A stretch of DNA of 64,000 nucleotides from assembly GCA_008501825.1 (NCBI GenBank), contig QQUA01000017.1:124001-188000 (forward strand), given 5' to 3'. A model generated the notes under the pieces. It made no database searches, was not told the origin of the DNA, and worked only from the letters and a program-made list of their open reading frames with translations. This document shows, in pieces, positions 54,594-62,991 of this stretch. The stretch comes from Planctomycetota bacterium. GTDB taxonomy: Bacteria; Planctomycetota; UBA1135. Position 1 is the first letter of the stretch. Each line of letters begins with the position of its first letter. A program made the translations under genes and the position numbers.

Positions 54594-54962
54594 TTGCAAA
54601 CGCTAGCCAAAGCTAGTTTGTTGCTTTTCATGCTCTTCGGCCTGTTGGCTCTGAGCGCACCTTTGAGTAGTCAATGCGGTCCTTCCGAACTGCTGATCGA
54701 AGATCAGACATGTCTCTTGGTTGGAACGATTCTCAGCGGATCGGATGCTGACGGGAACGGAGTCAACGATTCCTGGGAAATCGACCTTAATAGAGACAAG
54801 AAGTCCGACGCCACCCTGACGACTTCGGCGGGCCAGGAAATAAATTTAAGCAAACTCATTTGTTGGGACATGCACGTCGATGTTCGAGTCAAAAAATGGA
54901 AGAAAAGCGATAACGGCAATGGAAGCTACGAAGTAGCAAAGTGGGAAAGACTCGTACTGTAA
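54594..54962 (+). CDS. Small secreted EF-hand-like protein
   Basis: A 122-aa protein with signal LLLFMLFGLLALSAPLSSQ. The best start is a TTG at 54594; an AGGAG lies only one base ahead, which is closer than usual, and the first ATG (54630) would remove the charged N-region. The mature protein has GSDADGNGVNDSWEIDLNRDKK, two adjacent Asp/Asn-rich loops of dockerin or EF-hand type that would bind calcium. No family is recognised. Cys30, Cys42 and Cys91 are present. Confidence 0.5.
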   Translation: MQTLAKASLLLFMLFGLLALSAPLSSQCGPSELLIEDQTCLLVGTILSGSDADGNGVNDSWEIDLNRDKKSDATLTTSAGQEINLSKLICWDMHVDVRVKKWKKSDNGNGSYEVAKWERLVL

Positions 54963-54981
54963 GCCCAAGATGACTTCCTTT

Positions 54982-55009
54982 GGGAAAGCCCGAAGAATCG
55001 GGCTTTCCC
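54982..55009 (+). terminator. Hairpin immediately upstream of the next gene
   Basis: GGGAAAGCCCG and CGGGCTTTCCC form a perfect 11-bp stem with a 6-nt loop. It ends 4 nt before the ATG at 55014 and has no U-tail. It may terminate the small gene in front or mask the ribosome site of the next. Confidence 0.5.
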
Positions 55010-55013
55010 ATCA

Positions 55014-55871
55014 ATGATTGTGAAATCAATCCTGCCCCTCGCTCTCGGCTTGGCCATCGCTGGGATTTTCTTCAAATCGATCGGCAAGCCGGAAATCCAC
55101 GTCTCGCCTTCAGAAACGGAGGCGTTCTCTGAGGCTCCTCCTCCTGCCCAGGGAAGGCGCCGCTCCAAGAATCCTGATCCGGCTCTCGCTGAAGAGCCGC
55201 CGGCGATACTTCCCGTCCATCCAGCGGAATCCGAGGTTCAAGCCCTCATCGACAGCCTGGCTCGAAACCATCTTTCTCCGGTTTTGATGGATTACTCAAC
55301 CCATTTGCAATTACTGGAAGACCTGCTGAAAGATGGAATCACCGAAGTTCGGCGAGACAAAAAACGAGAAATCATCACCGGGAAAGGCTCGCATGGACTT
55401 GAAATCGAATATTGCTTTGGCCGAGGTCACTACCTGATCTTTTCCCTACCGGTAAAAGATTCTTCTCCCTTCGAAAATTTTCAAGAGCTATTTCTCACCA
55501 TGACGCTAAGCGACAACGGTCGGCCGGAGGATGGGTTCCTCAAGCTGATCGAAGGTAAACTAGCTTTCCAAGTGAAGAAAAAGCAAGAGGCCATTGAATA
55601 TTTTCAATTCCGAATGGAGGACTCGATTTTCAGTCAGTATTCTTGGACCCTCTACCACGAACATGGATGCTGGCCGGCAATCTGCGGCGTTTTCTGGGTC
55701 CAGGGTATGATTCTCGTCGTCAACGATGATCAAAGCTTTCGACCCTGGTGGGGAACTTGTCAAGATTTTTCCCTGGAAAACCACTTCTTTCCCATGGAAC
55801 GATTTAGCCAGCTCTATCAAGATGCCTATTCAAAAATCAAATCTCACCTGGAATCTCAAAGGATGAGATAA
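55014..55871 (+). CDS. Membrane-anchored protein of unknown function
   Basis: A 285-aa protein beginning with one TM helix at 4-22 (KSILPLALGLAIAGIFF), a Pro/Ala/Glu-rich linker to about 70 and a 200-residue globular domain. The globular part has GKGSHGLEIEYCFG, YLIFSLPVKD and WPAICGVFWVQGMILVV, and is not recognised. No ribosome site is seen; the hairpin at 54982-55009 sits where it should be. It belongs to the low-GC block. Confidence 0.5.
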   Translation: MIVKSILPLALGLAIAGIFFKSIGKPEIHVSPSETEAFSEAPPPAQGRRRSKNPDPALAEEPPAILPVHPAESEVQALIDSLARNHLSPVLMDYSTHLQLLEDLLKDGITEVRRDKKREIITGKGSHGLEIEYCFGRGHYLIFSLPVKDSSPFENFQELFLTMTLSDNGRPEDGFLKLIEGKLAFQVKKKQEAIEYFQFRMEDSIFSQYSWTLYHEHGCWPAICGVFWVQGMILVVNDDQSFRPWWGTCQDFSLENHFFPMERFSQLYQDAYSKIKSHLESQRMR

Positions 55872-56194
55872 CAGAGCTCCGGTTTGCCCCAATGGCGGAC
55901 AGTCCAAATATCGGATGGGCCGATCAAAGCCAATCGCAAATTACCCTAAACAGCTTCCCGTAAATGCTTTATAATTAAGCCGGCCGCCAAAGCGAGAAAA
56001 AGCCCAAAATAACTACAACGCAATTTTCGCCTTCAATTTCGAAAAAATTTCCTAAAAATCATTTTTTGAGAGCCAAGGATTTGTAAATCTCAATCCGTCG
56101 TTCAAATACCAATCCAAGCCACACGCATTCTGATAACGTTTAGAAGCCGCTTAGATCTCCCCAAAAGAGGAACCATAGGATTCATTTGTCAGCC
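55872..56194. other. 323-bp AT-rich leader region of the sigma/kinase pair
   Basis: No gene could be supported. The region is very AT-rich near its middle and includes TATAAT at 55970-55975 with a weak TAAACA 17 bp upstream, a possible housekeeping-type promoter for the sigma/kinase pair or an unrelated coincidence. No tRNA-like fold was recognised. Confidence 0.4.
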
Positions 56195-56770
56195 ATGGAT
56201 TCACCTCCCGATCGCCATAATTCATCTGAATCTACCTTCAGTAAGCCGCCTAAGTTTTACTTGAACGAACAAAGCGCGCGAGAAGTTCTTGGAGAGCTCC
56301 GAAGAGTCGCCGCATTTTTTCTACGAAGAGAAGGCCGCCCAGTCTCCCTTGATCCAACCTCCTTGGTGAACGAAGCCTATCTGCGCTTGGCCAGAAAGGA
56401 CAAGCTTCGCTGGAATAATCGAAAGCATTTCCTTGCCACAGCAAGCCTGGTAATTCGAAGAGTCTTGGTTGAACATGCCCGGGCCAAAAATGCCTGGAAG
56501 CGAGGAGGGCGAGCGGTGATCGTTTCGTTCCACGAGGAGCTGCTTCCCGACAATCAACGCAATATTGATATTTTAGATCTGGATGCAGCCCTTAAGGAAC
56601 TAGAGGAATTAAGCTCAAGACAAAGCAGAATCGTTCAATTACGTTTTTTAGGAGGATTAACTTTAGGGGAGATCGCTGAAACCGAATCCATGGACCTAAA
56701 GACGGTTAAAGCAGATTGGGCCATGGCACGATCTTGGCTCAGACGCCGCCTGTCGAATTCGAGCCTTTAG
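56195..56770 (+). CDS. ECF-type sigma factor (kinase-linked)
   Basis: A 191-aa protein from the ATG at 56195 (TTG at 56186 would add three residues). Region 2 shows VNEAYLRLARKDKLRWNNRKHFLATASLVIRRVLVEHARAKNAW, typical of the Planctomycetes/Acidobacteria ECF group. Region 4 shows LSSRQSRIVQLRFLGGLTLGEIAE and LKTVKADWAMARSWLRRRL. The Ser/Thr kinase starts 4 bp after its stop, so both are in one operon, and phosphorylation or signal transfer from kinase to sigma is likely by analogy with known kinase-linked ECF groups. It is low-GC. Confidence 0.93.
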   Translation: MDSPPDRHNSSESTFSKPPKFYLNEQSAREVLGELRRVAAFFLRREGRPVSLDPTSLVNEAYLRLARKDKLRWNNRKHFLATASLVIRRVLVEHARAKNAWKRGGRAVIVSFHEELLPDNQRNIDILDLDAALKELEELSSRQSRIVQLRFLGGLTLGEIAETESMDLKTVKADWAMARSWLRRRLSNSSL

Positions 56771-56774
56771 AGCC

Positions 56775-59591
56775 GTGAAGGATCCCAAGAAGTACCACCA
56801 GTTGAGGTCTTTGTTTCACAGGGCCATGGAAACGGAAGAAGACCAAAGGGAAGCTTGGATTATTGAAAATTGCAAAGGTGATCCAGAACTACTGGAAGAG
56901 CTCAGGTCTCTATTCTCTCATCATCAGGAAAGCGGTGAATTCTTAGAAAAGCCTGTATTTCAATTCCTTGAGCCTAAGGATCCCAGTTCCATTGAAGTCA
57001 CGACTTTCCTTTATCCGAAAGTTCAAGGATACGAGATTTTGGGGCTGCTGGGAGAGGGCGGCATGGGACAGGTTTTCCATGCACGTCAAGTCCATCCACC
57101 AAGGGAAGTCGCCCTTAAAATGCTGGCCCCCGGCCATCGATCTCAAATTTCCATTCAGCGCTTCGAATGGGAAATTGAAACTTTAGCCCATTTATATCAT
57201 CCAAACATCGCATATATTTATGCATCGGGAACCGTGAAGACTGAGGCTGGGGAACAACCTTACTTCACCATGGAATATGTCCAAGGTGATCCTTTGGATC
57301 ATTTTGTTGAAAAGGAAAGCCTCAGTCAAATCCAGGTCTTGGAATTGTTTTCTAAAATTTGCACTGCAGTCGATTATGCTCACTGCCGAGGTGTTGTCCA
57401 TAGGGATTTAAAACCGGACAATATCTTAGTTACGAAGGAAGGAAGGCCAAAAATATTGGACTTCGGCGTGGCGAAAGTATTGTCCGGTGAAATAGCCGAG
57501 GCAAGAGAAAAAACGATGACCGGGCAGTGGATTGGAACGCCTCCTTATATGAGCCCAGAGCAGGTCAGTAATAATCCTGACGAAATCGACCCCCAAACTG
57601 ACGTATTCGCTTTGGGTTTAATTCTTTACAAGCTGCTGGCGAAGGAACTGCCGTTCAACTCGGAAGATCTTTCCACTCCAGAGGGAATTCGCCGGACTCG
57701 CCTCCAACCATTTACGCCTCTCAGCCAACTACAACCCAACACAAAAGGAGATCTTGAATCCATTGTGCACAAGGCACTCCAATCGGATCGAGGACAAAGG
57801 TATGCTTCAGCCGCCGCCCTTCAAAACGATATTCGATGCTTCCTAGCAATTCGACCGATTTCCGCACGAGAGGATTCTCTTGCCTACAGACTCCGTCTTT
57901 TCACCAAAAGAAACAAGCTCATCGTTTCTGTATCCACAGCTTCGGCAATTCTCATAGTACTACTGACCTTCCTCGCCTTTTGGAATCTGAACTTGAAGCA
58001 GGAGGAAGCTCGAAAGGTTCTTCAACTCTCAGATCTCAAGGATCTTCAAGATTTACAGGAAGACGCGGAAGCTCTATGGCCTGCCGCCCCTCATAAGCTG
58101 AATGAACTTGAGTCTTGGCTCCAGCGGGCAGATGCATTAATCGCTACCCTTGAACCTCACATTCAGCAACTGGAAACCATCCGAGATCGAGGAAACCGCG
58201 TTGCTGGAGAAGCCCAAAGGGGATTGGTCAACCAAAAGCGATGGTCCATTGACTTGGACAATAAAATCAGGGGAATTTCGTGGCTAGAAGGCCATTCACA
58301 ACCTGAAGGGTTGCAAATTCAACAGCTTCAACAACTTCGGGGAGAGATAAAGGAGCTGGAGACAACTCTAGCCAAAAGTTTCCAATTTGAATTCAATTCT
58401 CGGGAGGACGCGTGGTGGCACAGAACTCTGAACGAACTCATTCACGGATTGAGAGAATTGCAACGCCCTCGAAGCGGCCTCCTTAGCCAGGTGCGACAGC
58501 TCCATGAATTATCCTCGACGATTCACGAAGACAGCATTTCGGGCCCGAAGCCTGCCAGACTTTGGCGCCAATCTCGTCAGTACTTAAATACTGCTGAGGG
58601 ACGACGGCTCTATGGCTCTCTTGAGCTGGAGCCACAACTAGGCCTTATTCCCCTCGGCCCGGATCCGAACTCAGGTTTGTTGGAATTCGCCCACATTGCC
58701 TCTGGAGATATACCAGAAAGAAATGAGAGGACTGGACAATTACAGCTCATGGGAACAAGCTGCATTGTGCTAGTATTGATTCCGGGTGGCCAAGTTCTCT
58801 TGGGATCCCAAAATAATGCCATAGACGCCCCTCACTATGATCCAATGTCCATCCCAGCGATCGAAGGCCCAATGACCTGGGTTGAATTGAGCGCATTCTT
58901 CATGAGCAAATTTGAGATGACTCAAGGGCAATGGCTGAATGCCACCGGACACAATCCGAGTAAGTATTATGCAGGAAGCTCGCATGCGATGAAGGCCTAC
59001 AATTTGCTTAATCCTGTTGAGCAAATTTCATGGTTGGATTGCGAGCGAACTCTTAGAAGATTGGACTTGAGTATACCGACCGAAGCACAGTGGGAATATG
59101 TCGCTCGCGAAGGGAAGTGCTTCGATCGAAGGAATTCAACTGGAGATTCCATCGCTCATGGATGCAGCCCGTGGTTTTCTGGCCAAGAAAAAACTTCGCT
59201 TCAAGGCCGGGCCAATCTGTTGGATGCGTTTGCCTCCAAATTCGGCCCGCTCGATCTTTGTTATGAAATGCTCATTTTTGACGGCTGGGGATTCCACAGC
59301 CCGGTAGATGAGTTCCTTCCGAATAATTTCGGGATCCACGACATGCACGGGAATCTATGGGAGTGGTGCAAGGACACGAAGGGGAGTTACCACGATGCAA
59401 TCTTTCTCCCTACTGACGGAGAGCGAGTTACTTTCAAATATCCAAACAGTCGGATCTATCGAGGGGGTTGCTATCAATACCCTGCTTCCATGGCTCGAAG
59501 CAGCTATCGACGGGACCGTCCCCAAGAATCCTCCGCTTTCGCCCTGGGAGTCCGTCCGGCACGCAGCCTTAGAAGTCAACGCGGCCACTGA
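56775..59591 (+). CDS. Transmembrane Ser/Thr kinase with C-terminal SUMF1/FGE-like domain
   Basis: A 938-aa protein with GTG start at 56775. The kinase domain (about 85-350) has LLGEGGMGQVFHA, EVALKMLAP, VVHRDLKPDNILV, ILDFGVAKV and YMSPEQVSNN. A TM helix lies at 381-405 (TASAILIVLLTFLAFWNL). Residues 405-600 are long helices, partly coiled-coil. Residues 668-935 form a sulfatase-modifying-factor-like domain (LIPGGQVLLGSQ, FFMSKFEMTQGQWLNATGHNPS, PTEAQWEYVAREG, GIHDMHGNLWEWCKDT, RIYRGGCYQYP). The Cys pair needed for formylglycine-generating activity is not seen, so the domain is more likely a ligand-binding sensor. The gene is coupled to the sigma gene. Confidence 0.92.
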   Translation: MKDPKKYHQLRSLFHRAMETEEDQREAWIIENCKGDPELLEELRSLFSHHQESGEFLEKPVFQFLEPKDPSSIEVTTFLYPKVQGYEILGLLGEGGMGQVFHARQVHPPREVALKMLAPGHRSQISIQRFEWEIETLAHLYHPNIAYIYASGTVKTEAGEQPYFTMEYVQGDPLDHFVEKESLSQIQVLELFSKICTAVDYAHCRGVVHRDLKPDNILVTKEGRPKILDFGVAKVLSGEIAEAREKTMTGQWIGTPPYMSPEQVSNNPDEIDPQTDVFALGLILYKLLAKELPFNSEDLSTPEGIRRTRLQPFTPLSQLQPNTKGDLESIVHKALQSDRGQRYASAAALQNDIRCFLAIRPISAREDSLAYRLRLFTKRNKLIVSVSTASAILIVLLTFLAFWNLNLKQEEARKVLQLSDLKDLQDLQEDAEALWPAAPHKLNELESWLQRADALIATLEPHIQQLETIRDRGNRVAGEAQRGLVNQKRWSIDLDNKIRGISWLEGHSQPEGLQIQQLQQLRGEIKELETTLAKSFQFEFNSREDAWWHRTLNELIHGLRELQRPRSGLLSQVRQLHELSSTIHEDSISGPKPARLWRQSRQYLNTAEGRRLYGSLELEPQLGLIPLGPDPNSGLLEFAHIASGDIPERNERTGQLQLMGTSCIVLVLIPGGQVLLGSQNNAIDAPHYDPMSIPAIEGPMTWVELSAFFMSKFEMTQGQWLNATGHNPSKYYAGSSHAMKAYNLLNPVEQISWLDCERTLRRLDLSIPTEAQWEYVAREGKCFDRRNSTGDSIAHGCSPWFSGQEKTSLQGRANLLDAFASKFGPLDLCYEMLIFDGWGFHSPVDEFLPNNFGIHDMHGNLWEWCKDTKGSYHDAIFLPTDGERVTFKYPNSRIYRGGCYQYPASMARSSYRRDRPQESSAFALGVRPARSLRSQRGH

Positions 59592-60733
59592 ATCTTGTTC
59601 CAGCGAAAGCCTCCGGTCATGGTCGAGTCCTGTACCAAAGTAGCGGAAACTTTTCGAGCCTCATTGGCGCTTTGCATCGCACGAAGAATACTGAATCGGA
59701 CTTCCCAGACTCCCTCTTCTTCTTGCTCGGCGATCACCGGCCCCAACCACTGTTGATCCCAAAAAGTGCTGCCTCGCGGCGAAGGCCGCAAGCCGTTGAC
59801 GAAACCGAACTCGTCCCGCGGATTCATGGATCGGCCGATTCGGGCCAACGCCGGCCGCAGGAATTCATGTCCGGCGTCATAAAAACAACGCCAAACGGCT
59901 TCGTTGAAAGCATAGACTTCTTCCAACACGGCTTCCTCCTTCGAACGAGGACGCTCACCTCCGGGAAGGAAGGGGCGTGGGTCCATAAGATTCAAATCAG
60001 GACGCCAACGAAGGCGTTCCAGAAACCAATATTTGTGACCGGCCCCGAAGGTAATCAGGATTCTCTTCCCAGCATGCTTGGCCAAAGCAGTTTCCAGCAA
60101 GGAATAGTGGGCTTGGTTGATGTTGCGCCATCCTCCCTCGCCGATCCGATCGTTCAACCAATGCTCATAAGGAAGCCGCTCCCCTTTGCTCCGAAAATCG
60201 TACAACCTGGAATGGAGGACCAGAGGATCCTCCGCATCCATGCTCAATTGGGCAGCCCATTCTGAAGTCCACCGAATCGCCGCCCGGTACGCCTGCAAGG
60301 CTTCCGAATCCTCCGGCGGCTGCCCTCCCCCTCCCTCAAAGCGTTGGATGGCCGCCTTTCGTTCCGCCGCCATTTCCGCTGTCCAGGCGGCGCAGGGTTC
60401 CACCAAAAATCCCATCTCATCCATTAAAGGCAAAAGCACTTCAGTGTACTCGGGAAATCTTTGAACTCGCTCATCCTCCACCACAGCGGCTTCCTGCCAC
60501 CGTTTCAGGACCGCCGGCCAACGATCGGGAGGAATTTCGCAAAGCACGACTTCCGGCTGGATCTTTCGGATGGTCTCCCTCAAGGCATCCAAGCTCCAAG
60601 ACTTACTCTCTCGATGAGCGCCGTGAATCGTGCCCAGGACCACGACTTCGGTGGCTTTTTCGGTTTGTCGAGCCAGCTCGGGCGCTTGAAACTGAGTTGC
60701 GAAAAGTAGACTTAGGTGAAGCAGCCAAACCAT
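59576..60733 (-). CDS. Exported TraB/GumN-like protein
   Basis: A 385-aa protein with a short N-terminal hydrophobic segment (VWLLHLSLLFATQFQAP). Marks of the TraB/PrgY/GumN (TIKI-like) fold are TEVVVLGTIHGAHRESKSW near the start, IQPEVVLCEIPPDRW, and LAKHAGKRILITFGAGHKYWFLERL near 220-245. The fold is a metal-dependent hydrolase-like one and the function in bacteria is mostly unknown. It overlaps the convergent kinase gene by 16 bp. Assignment is by motif only. Confidence 0.6.
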   Translation of the reverse strand: MVWLLHLSLLFATQFQAPELARQTEKATEVVVLGTIHGAHRESKSWSLDALRETIRKIQPEVVLCEIPPDRWPAVLKRWQEAAVVEDERVQRFPEYTEVLLPLMDEMGFLVEPCAAWTAEMAAERKAAIQRFEGGGGQPPEDSEALQAYRAAIRWTSEWAAQLSMDAEDPLVLHSRLYDFRSKGERLPYEHWLNDRIGEGGWRNINQAHYSLLETALAKHAGKRILITFGAGHKYWFLERLRWRPDLNLMDPRPFLPGGERPRSKEEAVLEEVYAFNEAVWRCFYDAGHEFLRPALARIGRSMNPRDEFGFVNGLRPSPRGSTFWDQQWLGPVIAEQEEEGVWEVRFSILRAMQSANEARKVSATLVQDSTMTGGFRWNKIQWPR

Positions 60734-60792
60734 CGTGCTATTGGACTTGCAAGGGTGGGGTCGCCTGATGCAACGACGACGCTTTCCACTTC

Positions 60793-62860
60793 TTAGTCCT
60801 TTTTACCCGCTTTTCTCTGGTCTGCCCAGAGTCCCGCCTCCCCCCTCAAGTGCTCGAGGAAATAGGAACGAATCCGCTTGCTTTCGTATTGCCCTTGAAC
60901 TCCCCGGGGATTGTGACCGGCTCCCGGCAATACCAGAAGATCGAACTCCCTGTCTGCCCTGATCAATGCGTCCACCATGCGCATGGAAGTGGAGAAAGGG
61001 GCATTGACGTCGGCGGTGCCGTGAATGATCAAAAGTTTCCCGGCAAGCCGCTGGGCCAAAGGAGCATTCAAACCAGCCTGATATCCCTCTGGATTCTCTT
61101 GCGGCAACCCCATGTAAGGTTCGTTGATCGGAGCCGCCTCGGTCAATTCACCGGGCGCTCCGGCAACTCCGACGTGAAACACCTCCGGCGCGGTCAACAT
61201 GGCCCGGAGCGCAAAATAGCCTCCCCAAGAGTGCCCGTAGACTCCAACTCGATCCATGTCCATAAAGGGCCGATCGGCAGCAAGCTGGTCCAAGGCGGCA
61301 ACGTGATCGGGGATTTCGATTTCGCCGATGCGACCATAGGATGCATCTTGAAAGGCCTTGCCTCGCTCCACGGTTCCGCGGGGGTCTAGGATCATGACGA
61401 TAAACCCCAGTTGCGCCATGGCATGAGCCATGGGAGCCATCGGCGAGCGAAGAGTGTAATCGTTGGGCACGACAGTGATAAAAGGACCGGAGTAAATAAA
61501 ATCAATTACCGGATATCGGACTTCCGGGTCAAAATACTTTGGCTTGAAAAGAACTCCGGCGAGATCGGTTTTTCCATCTGCCGCCTTCACCCAAAAGGCT
61601 TCTGGTGGCTGCCAACCCATGGCGCGATATTCGCCAACCTCCGCTTCGGCCAGGGTGCAAATCTTTTGACCATCAAGATGGTAAAGGTTGTTTACCGGCG
61701 GAGTCTTCAAACTCGAATGCCGGTCCACAAAATATTGAAAGGAAGGAGAAATGGAGATCTCGTGCTCCCCTTCGCCTTGGCTCAGGCGGCGGAAACCTTC
61801 GCCATCCATGCCAACCGAGTAGAAATGGGTGTCATACAAGCGGCTTTCGGCGTTGGCCAGCAGATAAATCATTTCTTTCTCCGGATCCGCGGCGAGCACT
61901 TCTTTCACTGGGAAATCCCCTCGAGTAATTTGCCGGATCAACTCTCCCTGATAGTTAAACAAATAGAGATGGCGCCAGCCGTCTCGCTCCGAAATCCAAA
62001 GGAAAAGCTCGCTCCCAGTAATTGGAGTAAACCTATCTCGCCATCCGCCCACGATGAAATCCAGGCCGGCGACAAAAGTATCTTGCCTTTCGGTCAAGAT
62101 CACCCGACTGGTTCCATTTTCTGGGTCGGCCGCCATCAAATCCAACCGAGTCGCCGGACGGTTCAAGCGCAAAAATAAGAGCTCTCGGTCCCCATCCCGC
62201 CAGCCCAAGGGGAACAAATAGAATTCTTCAAGCTCGCCCAAGTCGACCTGAATTTGCTTCCCTCCGGGCAATTCGAAAATCACCAACTCGAATTGGCCAA
62301 AGGTCGTCCCGGCTTTTAAATATGGATGGAAACGGACCGTTTCCACGGCTTGAGTGTAGTCCACCAAGGGGAGTTGATGAACCGGGCGGCGGTCTATCTT
62401 GGATGCGAAAAATCGGCTTCCATCCGAAGCCCAACCCTCGGCGGTCACCGTCCACTGCACTCCTTTCTCCACTTTCTCGGTAGCCAAAAATCCTTCGCCC
62501 AAATCTCCGCCGGCAAAGCGGATTCGGCCGCTTTCCAAACGCGCGAATCGATCAGCATCAGGAGCGAACACCTTTCCCCATCGAAGGGCCGTCGATCTTT
62601 TCTTTAGAGACTGGCGATCTTGAGCCGTAGCCGGGCGGGCCGCACCTTCGGAAGGATCCATGAACCACTGGTCGCCACCTCGACGGAATAGAAAAGTGGA
62701 GCCGTCCTGTCGCCAACGGATTTGGATCTGGCCACCTGGAATGGATTTCGACGCCTGCAGACATCGCTGGTAGAGGTCCCAGGCGGTCTTCCAGGGCCGG
62801 TTCCTGGATCCACCCTGTAAGTCCGAAAAGCCAGAACGAGAGGAAGAGAACGGACCACAT
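60793..62860 (-). CDS. S9-family prolyl/dipeptidyl peptidase with N-terminal frame disruption
   Basis: The main frame encodes the DPP-IV-like protein: a propeller (residues about 1-450) and an alpha/beta-hydrolase with Ser in VGVYGHSWGGYFALRAM, Asp in LLIIHGTADVNAPF and His in LVLPGAGHNPRG. Its open frame extends to 63009, but the first 65 codons look non-coding. The real signal peptide, WSVLFLSFWLFGLTG, begins at the ATG at 62860 in another frame, while DLYQRCLQASK lies in the main frame from about 62770. A one-base shift near 62780-62825 would join them. Exported exopeptidases of this family cleave after Pro or Ala. The gene is divergent from the beta-helix gene. Confidence 0.78.
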
Positions 62861-62991
62861 GGCCCTCTGGCATACGACCGAGGGCCCCACCGAATCCACA
62901 AAAGTTCAGACAATATTCCATCAATTCTCAGCCTGCGGTTGGAAAGACCATGGGAGTTCTTGTCCCTCAAAGTCCATCCGCGGCCCCATTC

